Positions 46,371 to 57,672 of a DNA stretch of 64,000 nucleotides are shown here, in pieces. The DNA lies in assembly GCA_902702965.1 (NCBI GenBank), contig CACRXP010000978.1:81728-145727 (forward strand). The letters run 5' to 3'. Numbering within the stretch: the stretch's first letter is position 1; every line of letters begins with the position of its first letter. The translations under genes were made by a program, and so were the position numbers. The notes under the pieces were generated by a model, which saw only the letters and a list, made by a program, of their open reading frames with translations, was not told where the DNA came from and made no database searches. Source of the DNA: Spirometra erinaceieuropaei (taxonomy: Eukaryota > Platyhelminthes > Cestoda > Diphyllobothriidea > Diphyllobothriidae).

Positions 46371-47159
46371 GGTAACTTTCTTCCATCTCTCCCCAGCTGT
46401 TTTTCCTACTTCAGAATTAATTGGTGTAAAGATCGCTTTTTGTTGCAGTCTACGTGTATTTATATAGTGGGAAGTCAAGAGAATTTTATGAACCAGCAAA
46501 TTTTGATCGGAAGAAAGACGGTGTTAGTGAAATTCGCCTCAGTGGAACGAAGACAGTTGGGGCAGTGAGGTGTGGTTATAGGCGAGGATGATTTAATATC
46601 GAGTACCTATTTGAAGGTCGAGGGACAAACGACTCAGATGCCGAATTATTTTGCCGAATGAGCACGGTGATGGTGACCTTCTAGATTTCTGAAAAGAACG
46701 TTTTGGTTCCCCCTGATGAGAATATTTATGGTTTACATTATAAAACCTATTGCCATGTTTTTTTTGTTGTGTAGCCGTTACTCCTAGCGACTACAACAGA
46801 CTCAGAAAAGGCGGGCGAAGGAAATTCAGGAACTTTACAGTGAATGCGTCTTAGTTTGACGAATTTAGCCCCCAAAATTACATGCATTCAAAACGGTGGA
46901 TTTGTGTCAGGCAATTTAGAAGGCGCGTGAATTCCTGACCGCATGAACATTTGTTTCCGACTTCTAGCGTCCAATTTCGACATTATCAACAGCGACCTTG
47001 TGATCTTAAGTGGAACTTAGCGAATATTTATGAAAAATTGCCATCTGATCCCCCACGTCCCCTCCTCTGTTTCAATTGATCACTTTGCAGTCGCCAACTT
47101 CTAATATACAGTCTCGTATGGCCTTAGTGAGGTATGTCTGTAGAAGTATATTAAATAAA

Positions 47160-48156
47160 TACAGTGCGTGACCTATCTCATGAAATGTCGGCTGAAATTC
47201 TGAAATGCGTTTTCGATTAGGAAGGATTACTTGGTCGCAGTTGTGATACTGATTATCTTAAGGCATACTCTTATAAAATTTCGAAATCGGCAGGATGTCG
47301 GCTTTTAAATGCACTCCTTTTCAATCTTCTGTAGGAAGCGTGCTCGGTAAAAAATGACTACTTAAGTATCATGCATTTTTTCCATTGATTTTCGATGGTC
47401 TCGGAAATTCAAATATACTTTATAGAAATTATAAACAAGAATAAGCTTCCTTTTAGTCAATCGATAGAGAATCACGCCTTCTTTATATTTTATACTTAAG
47501 GAAGGAGTATAATTAGGATTTAAAAAAAGTTTCTAACTATGTGACTTTTTAGGACTGCGCAATGTCCATTCACATAACATCCTACCTGACCGTTTACCAC
47601 TGCTCCTCCGGAAATGTACATGGTCCGCATCCATTGTAAAATTTTATGGACCCTGTATGATATCTCTTTAATGGCATAGAAAAATATGGGATTTTATTTA
47701 CGCGGAACGCATGCACCTTGTAGAGTGTAATCACTAAGCGCAAATGCAACGAGTGATCGGGCTCCAAATTTTTCGGCAATTAGAAAACTTTTTAAAAACC
47801 TAATTATGCTCCTTCCTTAAGTATAAAATATAAAGAAGACGTGATTCACTATTGATTGACTAAAAGAAAGGATATTTTTGTTTGTGGTTTCTATAAAATA
47901 TTTTTGAATTTCAAAGACCATCGAAAATCAATGGGAAAAATGCATGATACTTAAGTAGTCATTTTTTACCGAGCGCGCTTTCTACAGGAGATTAAAAAGA
48001 AGTGCATTTAAAAGCCGACATCCTGCCGATTTCGAAATTTTATAAGAGTATGCCTTAAGATAATCAGTATCACAACCGCGACCAAGTAATCCTTCCTAAT
48101 CGAAAACGCATTTCAGAATTTCAGCCGACATTTCATGAGATAGGTCACGCACTGTA
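47160..48156. mobile_element. Fold-back DNA element F3 (997 bp), best preserved
   Basis: TA-CAGTGCGTGACCTATCTC at the left and GAGATAGGTCACGCACTG-TA at the right; arms are nearly perfect complements for several hundred bases (e.g. 47220-47260 with 48057-48097). The ends agree with F1. No coding capacity. Confidence 0.85.
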
Positions 48157-49189
48157 AGCCTGACGTAATGTGCCTTTTAAGTCTTTGTGTCTGAAATAGC
48201 TACCCGTTTATGCCACAGATTATGCATCTCATACCACAGATTCAGAGGCCCAGTAAGTAAATTACGTGCTCTATTGCTTTAGCCTTTCAGAAGCAAGGGC
48301 AGCATCATCCAAACTGATTGAAATTTCATACAGAGCAGCAGTTATTGGGATTTGAGAATTTAGAGATGGCCTCCTGAAATTGTAGCCACTGGTCCCAAAG
48401 CCATCAGCGTCAACTTGACTGACATAGACAACTAACATAGTTTCATGATCCCAGATGATAGACTAAGACTAGACATTTTTCCAAGATGAGGGCAAATGCG
48501 TGTGGGGACTGAAAACGGGATAATTACTAGGCCTAAAGCTTGTACCCCGATAATAATGCTGAGAGACATGCATCGCTGGAGTTCTGTGGTCCATTTGCTC
48601 ATTCAACTTACCCTTTCGACCCTGTATCTCTAACTGTGGAAGGCCGTATAGAAGAAGGTGGTCGTTATTGCAGCTTTACTGGGGATTGTTTATTTAGCCC
48701 AACCTTATTAATTGTAAGCTAGTGTCACACATATTTGGGATATTAGACTTTTCGGCAGACTGGTCTGGAGAAGTTAACAAGTTGCCAATGATGGTTTTAC
48801 AAATTGCTCAGATCCCTGTGTCATATGGAATTTGTCTGGATAAAAACCCTAGGACTCGTGTCTGGAAAATAAGCAAAGAAATTTAAAATTACCTCGGTCT
48901 AAAAATCCTTCTTGATAAGATTACGGATTAAAAAGTGATTATAAAAGCCAGTAAGCATAAAACTAATCCTTTTCCATGATTTTTGGTTAAATATTGCCGG
49001 AAATGAATCATTGATCGCTATGTGTGACCAAATCCTTATTTATTGTACGGTTTCTTTTGGTACCAAACTACGTTCAATCCTATTTCTCAGGCATAAAATG
49101 TGTATTTTAGACAGCAGGTGGAGCTCATTCCAAACCGATATAAAGAAAAAAAAAGACCCTTCGGAAAATCGAAATGTGCTTGTTATTAG
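48157..49189. other. No supported gene
   Basis: No domain, RNA or repeat recognised in this stretch. Confidence 0.35.
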
Positions 49190-49440
49190 AAGTCACATAT
49201 GTTCGCAGAGAAAAGTAGGAAACTTTTTTGGTCAAATTATTGATGATGGTATCCGAAATCGTTGTCAGACTTTGAACAAATGCGCCCAAATAGTTAACAT
49301 TTCAAACCTGCTTGAAAATCAATACCCGTCCTGTGTTTGCGCCAGAAGGCGGCCACCATGTGCATCATTATGTATCAATAGCTTCTCGTCTCATCCATCT
49401 TTCATTGAGATTTTCGTACATGATAACTATCTAAATTTTT
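49190..49440 (-). mobile_element. PLE 3' fragment, minus strand
   Basis: gttgtcagactttgaacaaatg, gttaacatttcaaacctgct and ttgagattttcgtacat correspond to 38680-38850 and 27200-27360, the 3' UTR and last codons of minus-strand PLE copies. Confidence 0.65.
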
Positions 49441-49504
49441 CAATGGATGCAGGAGCCGTCTAAACGCGGGACTTCGAGAAACTCCCGATTGTATACATAT
49501 GGTT

Positions 49505-50620
49505 AAGTCGAAAACAAATATTTGCCACATAATCCCATGCGGTGCCTGCGATGCCTTATATTGCCAATAAACGCTGCGTGACGTTATCAACTCAACACTG
49601 CCAGGAATCGTCCCAACGATCGAAAAAGAAGTTGATAGCGAACTCCATTTCTTGATGTCCACGTACATTGAAAAACTGACGGGACGTTCCACACATCAGT
49701 TAACCGCAAAAAAGCTTATAAGGAAGATATACCACATTACGAGAGCAACCACCATATCGCTCGCAAGTGGAGTGCTGTTAAGACCCTACTTAATCGAGCA
49801 AAGGCACACTGCTCAGAGAACTAATGATACAAAATAGAACTCAATTATTTGTTCAACCAATTTTCGTAAAATGGCTACCTTAGAGGTTTTGTACACCGAT
49901 GCTTGAGACAACAGGGGTCAAGAGAGAGAGATAAGGTGCGATCAGGCGCCAAAACCTAAAAAAACGGGCAAACGCTTCCTTATATTAAAAATATGTCTGA
50001 ACTCGTTGAAAGACACTTGAGAAAGTGCCATGTACAGGTGATGCACAAACCAATGGCTACGCTACGCAATTAGCTTATACACCCTAAGAATGAGGTTGGA
50101 TATTTAGATAAAAAGGTCGTCTCTAAGCTTCCCTGCGACACCTCTAATGCAGTATATTATGATCAAACCAGGAAATCCGCCTCTCCACGCCTACATGAAC
50201 ACCAATTGGCGGGACCACTTATCCCAAATCGTCGTGCATACTCTTGAAACTGGGCACACATTTGACTGAGATAAAACGCGCATTGTTGGTTCATGCCCAT
50301 ATAAGAAAGACCAAGAATATCTAGAGGCCATTCACTCTGATGATTCATGCCTTAACCGGCACATCCACCCGGACGCCATAAACACAAATCTCAAAGAAAA
50401 GTGGAAAAGGCGATAGCCTATCAAGACGTGACGTCAGCACACAGTATCGACCCATTCGCAGCACTGACAAAGCAATATCAATTTTGCGGGCATGATTAAA
50501 TTTTAACTGTTTTTACGCTTTCTGCGCGTGGGATGACGACCTGGGGAACTAACGTCGAAAATTTGCGAAATAAAGTTTGTTTATTTTTCTAAAGGACCAA
50601 TTTTTTCTTCGGATCTATGT
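49505..50620 (+). mobile_element. Penelope-like element fragments, decayed and nested
   Basis: 49510-49564 reads an endonuclease piece (CHIIPCGACDALYC). From about 49565 a second piece starts in the RT (INSTLPGIVPTIEKE) and runs through LLRPYLIEQRH (frame-shifted), VSELVERHLRKC, a GIY-YIG region with TRLHEH partly lost, and KEKWKRR near 50400. A 3' UTR follows with GATGACGAC...GGGGAAC...GTCGAAAA (50531-50562) and aataaag. Matches the copy at 28801-30904 throughout but with many stops and shifts. Confidence 0.8.
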
Positions 50621-51832
50621 CTGTATATGTGCATGCATATATGCACGGATGTGCATATGATTGCTTCCCTACGATGGGCCATGTGGGGGTTAAAAATGGT
50701 CCAAGACGCTTTATTGTGTTACGCACCACTAGCAAATGCCAACCAGCGGACGGTGTGTTGACACACCTAGACTCAGGCTGATGCTGCGTTATCCGAATGC
50801 CGCCGATCCTGCCTCCGGTCCTCTCGACTCTACCTTGACAACAGGTCGGGGTTGGCGAGGGAAGATTGAGTGCGACAGATGCAGAACAAGTCTACCATCA
50901 CTTTCTCCTAATTCATATTTCTGTTTATTGTCTCAGCCTTTTGTATGAGAGGCTAACGTCTTCCCCCTTACTGAAAATATTCTTGAAACGTTTGCAGTCT
51001 CACGTATGTTTGATTTCAAGAGTGGCAGTCGGCTAACTTAAACGTGCTATGAGCTGATTGGCTAATAAATTATGAAAGCACCAATGAAAACCCCCATTGT
51101 ATAGACCATCAAACAGCAGTGAAAAGACGTGAGGCAGATGAACTATGATTTTGGCAAGGTGTTTAACACTGTTTATCATAAAAACTACGTTTTCCTGTAG
51201 TTCAAACACTCGCACATTCGCATCTGAGGGAAAAAGCAAGTTTTTTTTACTCCACTCTGCACTTTATCAATTTCCACATTTATCATTTTCATTGGTGACC
51301 ATGACATGTAATAAATTTTCGGAGGTTTATTTCTTTGGAACCTTAACCGAATATCCTGAGTACAGAACATTTCACAGACCGAAATCACACTACGTCGTTC
51401 CATTGCAGAGTGCACTATAATTTTCATGTAAGGTCGAGATCAGATGTGCATTATGCAAGTGTAAGGAACAGCCAGTACGCATGCAGGAACGCTGGTGGAA
51501 TTGAGGCACACAGACTAGCATTTTAGAAAGTTGGGAACAGTCTTTAAATAATTTATAAGGGTTATTAAGGACAACTACAAGGAAGAATGTAGTGGCCGTC
51601 GTAAGCTAGTCATGTTCCAAACCACTGGTTGAATGACCCTGCCATGGCATCCGAATTCCTTTATCTTTCAGCGTTGATCCGACGCTCTGTCAGCAAGCCA
51701 GGAGTGCAACGCCTGGAAGTTGCGATTGTGAAATCCTGATAGCGTCAGATGGTCAGTCACAGCCTTAATCGCAGTGCGTGCCTGTTATACCGCGCATGGG
51801 AACCCAAAACTTTGATCCCGTCTGGAGATAAA
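50621..51832. other. No supported gene
   Basis: No recognisable coding or RNA feature. Confidence 0.35.
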
Positions 51833-52820
51833 GACAGTAGGTGGACTAAATCATGAAATGTCAACCGAAATTCCGAAATGCGTTTTCGTTTCGAAAATAT
51901 TAATAAAGTAGGGTTGTAAAACTAATCAGTCTGCAGCATAATTCTGTAATAAGTCACTTACCCCAGGATGTCAGCTTTCGAACAACCTTCTTTCTAGCTG
52001 CATGCAAAAACAATGCTCTGTAAAAAATGGTTATTTATATAATATGCAATTTTCTCATTGATTTTCGATGCCATTAAAAATGAAATTATATTTCATGAAA
52101 AACATCCATAATAGTATTCATTACTTTGTTCATTCGGTAGAAAATGACGTCTTTTTCCAATTTTATACTCAAAGGAAGAGTATAAATCGGTTTTCAAAAA
52201 GTTTCTAATTGTGAGCTTTTTAATACCGTGAAATGACCGTTAATTAAACGTCGTGTCTCTGCATTAACTAATGTGGCTTGTAAAATAAACAATCTACTGC
52301 TTAATTTTATGAACCCCTATATGATCCCATCTTAATACCGTTGAAAAAGGTATGAATTTCCGTACGCAGAAAATAGATGACTCGTATTTTGGAGACCCTG
52401 AATGCAAGTGTAACGGCAGGTTTGGTTCAAAATTATTCGGGAATTGGAAAAGTTTTTAAAAAGCGAATAATACCCTTCCTTCGACTATAAAAACGGAAGA
52501 AATCGTCATTTTCTGTTGGATAAGCAAAAGAATGAATATTTTTATTGATGTTTTCCATAAAATACAATTTAATTTTTAATGACATCGAAAATCAATGAAA
52601 AAATTGCACGTTACATAAGGAGCCATTTTTTACAGAGCATAATTTTTGCATGCAGCTAGAATGAAATTCGTTCGAAAGCTGGCATCCTCAGGTAACTGAA
52701 TTATTATAGAATTATGCTGAGCGATGGTCGATTTTACAACCCTACTTAATTAATCTTTTTGAAACGAAAACGCATTTCGGAATTCCGGTTGACATTTCAT
52801 GAGTTAGCCCATCTACTGTA
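51833..52820. mobile_element. Fold-back DNA element F4 (988 bp)
   Basis: CAGTAGGTGGACTAAATCATG at the left (preceded by GA instead of TA) and CATGAGTTAGCCCATCTACTG-TA at the right; long complementary arms. Belongs with F2 by its ends. Confidence 0.8.
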
Positions 52821-53133
52821 GCTCCAGTAGTGGGTCATGACTGACTGACCGAAGAAACCAGAAGTGATAAGCTCAGTCCCTCTTAATAATACCGATGTTT
52901 ATTGTACATTATTATTAATCGATGTGCAAGAGTCCAAGGGACAAACAGAGCGAACAGTTTCCATACTGTGTTCAGATCGGTGCACGACCGTACCGCCTTA
53001 GCCCGTATCCTACCAAACGCAGCAAAATCGGCGAACAATGCATTAAGCAGCTATTGTGGACCAAGGAATAGCACCCGTAAATTCTCCACGTAGACTCTGC
53101 AGAACTTGTTTACAAACATATTGTGCATTTCAG

Positions 53134-53764
53134 ATATCGAGCCCACAACACCATATTATGCCGCCCTACCTCGCTGCAATACAGAGGAAAAGGAAGAGGA
53201 ACCTGTAGCGCGATTTCTTGTGCAGAGTATTTCTGCCCTGAACCAGGCACTGCGCTCACTTATGAAGCATGCAAACACAGTTTCAGCCGCTTTAATGCTT
53301 AGCGGCGTTTCCAATAGGAGAACCTGTAAAATGGTGTATTTTAAAGACAAAAGGTACTATTCCTGTACAGATGTTCGACTTCCACTCAACTTCGAGGTAC
53401 ACTACGTGAGTCAGTCTATTTTGGCATACACCGTGTCTGCAAAAAGCGGATTTGTTTGCAAACATCAGGATAACACCGTGATTTAACACTGTTCTGTAAC
53501 CTACAGGCGGCCAACGAAAACATGATTGTAATGCCATCAGAGGTCAGACATATTGCGGACTTGGTGGCCAATATTTCTGGACTAATGAATACCGGCTCCA
53601 TGCAGCCTACATGTGTCGTCACTGCGCTATCCTTCAAACGTCCCGTCGAACAGAAGTCTGAAGGCATATCCTTACCCTTCGATCAGGTATCCAAGACCGA
53701 CATAATGAGAACGATTATGACGGCAGTTGCGCACCTGGAAAGGAGAATCCCTATTCTATGTTAA
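53134..53764 (+). CDS. Lineage-specific protein, last two exons (paralog C)
   Basis: Exon 53134-53405 (272 nt) follows acceptor ttgtgcatttcag in phase 1 and ends at donor gtgagt after HY. Exon 53507-53764 (258 nt, phase 0) follows ctgtaacctacag and ends TAA. The visible part is about 175 residues: an acidic start (TEEKEEEP), a helical stretch (FLVQSISALNQALRSLMKH), a beta-like block YYSCTDVRLPL, then IADLVANISGLM, PTCVVTALSF, GISLPF, a C-terminal helix and terminal cysteine. Cysteines are conserved with paralog D (SCTDVRLP; the PTC/PMC position; final C), suggesting a secreted protein, but the first exon with any signal peptide was not found. No known family is recognised. Confidence 0.7.
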
Positions 53765-54357
53765 CGTTGACCATCGAGTAAACGGGTCAATTTTTTGTGT
53801 TCTCTTCTTTTCTCCTTCTTAAATTCGCATCCGGAGACTATCTCAGGCATGATATATCCAGTTTGCACAAATTAAAAACGGTTAAACATATAATCACTGT
53901 ATTAGAGACCGCAGCTAGCCACACATACGCTTAATCTGAGAATACATGAGAGAATAATAAGGAAACCCTTAAAGGCAAATTGCAGTGTTATAACATTAAA
54001 CACACCTTAAACCATCAATCTAAAACATTTTCATATTATACTTAATTCATCTTAAAAATAAGCGACTTAAAGCTACGCGCATACACACCTATAACTGTTA
54101 CTCATACCAGGACGAAACCAAATTAAGTTGTACCTACATTTAGACACAAAAGTCTCCTTTCATATTCTTAAATTAGAGAATGGCTGATGGATGACAACTA
54201 TTAAGTCGTAAGTGGACACAGAGTAGGTGCCCATCTTTCGCGGCATTACATTCTTGCCGTAGACTTTGGTAGAGCTACGAGGCAGGCGCGACGATGATGA
54301 CTAACTGAAAAAATGTTTCAGCAGTGCGAGAATCCCGTCTGCCTACACACATGACAC
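53765..54357. other. 3' flank; no further gene
   Basis: No clear polyadenylation signal or coding sequence. Confidence 0.35.
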
Positions 54358-54620
54358 CTCGAACGTCGATTTCGAAGATGTTCACCGTGTACCTCGCAGC
54401 AGCGTGAGAGCATGGGCAGTGAATTTTGCGTGAATTGGTCTACTGTGACGGTAGACTTTCGAAGCATCTAGCGCACCCTTATCTTCTTCCTCATCTGGGC
54501 CAGATGTCAAGAGGCGGGAGAGGACGTGGACGGCCGAAACGACGAAAAGACACCTCTAGACGTTTCACCACATCCTCTGCTCCACAACGAACGCTTGACC
54601 AGGATTTCATACACAACGAG
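54358..54620 (+). repeat. Dispersed repeat R1, copy c
   Basis: gtcgatttcgaagatgttcacc, gcgtgaattggtctactgtg and acggtagact match copies a and b in order. It lacks the GC-rich downstream part. Confidence 0.6.
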
Positions 54621-55367
54621 AAAAGAGGTTGGCGACAGAGATTTCACGGAGTGAGTTTGTCATCAATACACGTGGGTGGACGCATGTACGTACAAAAGAT
54701 AGCCTGTCAACTACCAGCCGATATAATGAAAGCCGTGAGGTTCTGCAGGAAGAACTCTAGTTTCTTCCCACGGATCTTTACGTTGGCGGTCCAAAATCGT
54801 CCTTGGACGGAATGAGAAAGTACCAAGTGATCTTATAACACGAGATCGCTTGAAGCCCCCGAGGTTGCATGAGAAGACAACTGGTGTGTGAAAGGGGTGG
54901 GCGTGGAGTTTGACCGGTTTCTGAGTAAGGAGAAGGAAGGAATAAAAGCCCCGGCTGCAGTGGATTTTGAGTTTTGGTTGAAAACCAGTAGGTTGTCTTT
55001 CAGAACTAGATGTTTTATAGATTGCGTAAAAGTAGATTGGTTACTTTAAGCTTACTACACATGATAGGACACGTGCACGTTGACCAGCTGTTTGTCAAAT
55101 AGGAGGTGGTTCAAATCACATCTGGATCACATTCATAAGCGGTAATGAGGCCTCACCCTCGGTCCCCCGGTTACCCCATATAAATTAGTACTGACTATGA
55201 AAACAGAGTATGTAGGCAGTAAACCGTATAATTAGTGTTCAGGCAAATATTGCGGTGTAGCGGGGGTAGCGGGGGTGGCGGAACACCGTATTCTTTTGTA
55301 AGATTGATCCAACCAGTCATTGTTTGGAAAAATTTCAGCTGGCAATTTTCACTTTTGAATTACGGTC
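54621..55367. other. No supported gene
   Basis: A short G-rich run (tagcgggggtagcgggggtgg) lies at 55257-55277, just before the inverted-repeat-bounded unit. Confidence 0.35.
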
Positions 55368-55889
55368 AGATGTGGTTATGTAGGCACACCTGAAGTAAAA
55401 AAACCCCAGCCGCCTGTAATACGGGACCAATGATAGTAGGGTTTTTTACAGGCGGGGTCGGGGACCGCACGGGCAACCAGGCCCAGTAATTGTATGCAAA
55501 TGAAGAGCTATTGGGAATGCGTGATTGTACTTTGAGTGGTTGAGAAATAGTTGCCCTAAGCGCTTACCCTAACCCCTGACCCTAATCCCCAACCCTAACC
55601 CCTAATCATGACCTCTAACCCTAAGCCCTAACCCTAACTCTTAATTGCAGACCTAAATTGTAACGCTGAGACATCCAACGCGGAAGTTATGAGGAGCCAA
55701 CAAGCCGAAAGTCAAGAAGGATTGCCGACATTGGGGCGAAAAAGGTAGACACGGCAACAAAACAAGGTTGCCAACAGAACACGCACCGGAATGTACAGCA
55801 ACTTAATGCTAACGTGATCACACTAACCCGAAATAATTATGTGGGTCAACTGTATTGTGTCCATCGGGTGCGGCTACATAACCACATCT
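55368..55889. mobile_element. Unit bounded by 16-bp inverted repeats, containing telomere-like repeats
   Basis: AGATGTGGTTATGTAG at 55368-55383 is the exact reverse complement of 55874-55889, and similarity continues a few bases inward (ggcacacc versus gcggctac read on the other strand). Inside are a hairpin (gccgcctgta with tacaggcggg, 55410-55457) and the CCCTAA-like tract. No frame. Looks like a small non-autonomous DNA element; no target duplication is evident. Confidence 0.55.
55566..55645. repeat. Degenerate interstitial telomere-like repeats (CCCTAA)n
   Basis: About a dozen units of CCCTAA, CCCCTAA, CCCTGA and CTCTAA type in 80 bases; TTAGGG is the common animal telomere unit. The position is internal and the array is degenerate. 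Confidence 0.75.
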
Positions 55890-56880
55890 TGCCTCACTTA
55901 TTTCAAAGATTAATGTACTAACCAGAAGGATATTTTTCTGGCAAACTTTTTACGTCCGGCTCTAATGTATATATGAAAGAGGAAATAGCTCTAAGTTATT
56001 GTATTCATTTCCGCAGAAATCCAGCAGCTCAAAAATGAAAAATAGGGAATATACCTAAAAGCACCTGAAGAACGCCGGGGTACTCAGTGATGAGTCGGAT
56101 TCCACGAAACTGCATCATACAACGAGAGAAAATTGACGAAACACGTGCCAGTGCCATTTGCTGGAACCTGCAACATTTACTCGGCTATTTGGTCAATCAA
56201 ATTCCAGCTGACTTTCCACAGCTTGAAATCGTCAGCTAATATGACCTAAGCACAATGAATTCCAGTAATAGTGCCCTCAAAACAGGCTGAAAATGACGGG
56301 GGACCGGGACCAACGCATGGAAACACCATCAATCACATTTACGAATTCTGCCTATCCTTGAACGGAAAAAACTCGCTAATTCCAATCAAAAACATCGTTA
56401 CCATATTTGACAGATTTCGTTTACCACTATAATTTGATGATTTGTGCAACAGATGCTTCTGTGGGCCACTCTAAATTGCTAGCCTACAGTCGGTGTATAC
56501 AACCGCTGCTTTGAAGCCTGCCTGTACAACTTGATTTCAGGCTTGCCAGGAGGTCAGCCAACTTGGGAAGTAGGAGGAAGAAATACTGGGACTCATTTCT
56601 ATGTAGGTGGTGTTGCTGAAAAGTGCAACGGTTGCGTTTGAGCTCGGTATTTATTCCCATAAAACGCCCTTTTCCGTGGTGCTGTCTAACTATGCCCACA
56701 GAAACCACCTCACAATTTTTGAATGCACACCAAGTTGACTGAGTCATGCTTCTTGAGTCAATCAACAAATGCTTCGATACCATCCGAGCCTATGCAAACA
56801 ATGATTACCTGTATGTTATTACCGACAAAGACAAGGGAGACTAGAATGGCCATTACTGGTTTATTAGCCCTCGTCAGCCA
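55890..56880. other. Mostly no feature; decayed hammerhead repeat at 56080-56170
   Basis: 56085-56160 keeps the outline gtgatgagtcgg...ttgacgaaacacgtgcca of the hammerhead repeat, but the first core base is G instead of C. Otherwise nothing recognised. Confidence 0.45.
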
Positions 56881-56955
56881 GTGTGCAACACCCGAGGCTC
56901 GAACTCGCGACTTGTTAGTTAGAAGTCCACACCTCTACCCACAGGGCCACGAGTC
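56881..56955 (-). tRNA. tRNA-like sequence (Arg-TCT-like), probably pseudogene or SINE head
   Basis: Minus strand: an A-box-like TGGCCCTGTGGGTAGA, a possible anticodon loop CTTCTAA, and a B-box GAGTTCGAGCC (56906-56896). The anticodon stem pairs poorly and the acceptor stem is not convincing, so a working tRNA is unlikely. It is close to the N gap. Confidence 0.35.
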
Positions 56956-57103
56956 CGTTGTCCTGTCGGTTTTCGATCAGGAATATACAATGGTAGGGAG
57001 GACGCTCACCGATCGTTTTGACGGAACTCACTCGTTCCGTTGTGCCCCACGGGCTCTCTCTCGAGCCCAACCAGCAGCCGCAAGGCGGCGCATGATATAG
57101 GCG

Positions 57104-57672
57104 NNNNNNNNNNNNNNNNNNNNNNNNNNNNNNNNNNNNNNNNNNNNNNNNNNNNNNNNNNNNNNNNNNNNNNNNNNNNNNNNNNNNNNNNNNNNNNNNN
57201 NNNNNNNNNNNNNNNNNNNNNNNNNNNNNNNNNNNNNNNNNNNNNNNNNNNNNNNNNNNNNNNNNNNNNNNNNNNNNNNNNNNNNNNNNNNNNNNNNNNN
57301 NNNNNNNNNNNNNNNNNNNNNNNNNNNNNNNNNNNNNNNNNNNNNNNNNNNNNNNNNNNNNNNNNNNNNNNNNNNNNNNNNNNNNNNNNNNNNNNNNNNN
57401 NNNNNNNNNNNNNNNNNNNNNNNNNNNNNNNNNNNNNNNNNNNNNNNNNNNNNNNNNNNNNNNNNNNNNNNNNNNNNNNNNNNNNNNNNNNNNNNNNNNN
57501 NNNNNNNNNNNNNNNNNNNNNNNNNNNNNNNNNNNNNNNNNNNNNNNNNNNNNNNNNNNNNNNNNNNNNNNNNNNNNNNNNNNNNNNNNNNNNNNNNNNN
57601 NNNNNNNNNNNNNNNNNNNNNNNNNNNNNNNNNNNNNNNNNNNNNNNNNNNNNNNNNNNNNNNNNNNNNNNN
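57104..57672. other. Assembly gap (569 N)
   Basis: Run of unknown bases. Frames reported across it have no meaning. Confidence 0.99.
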
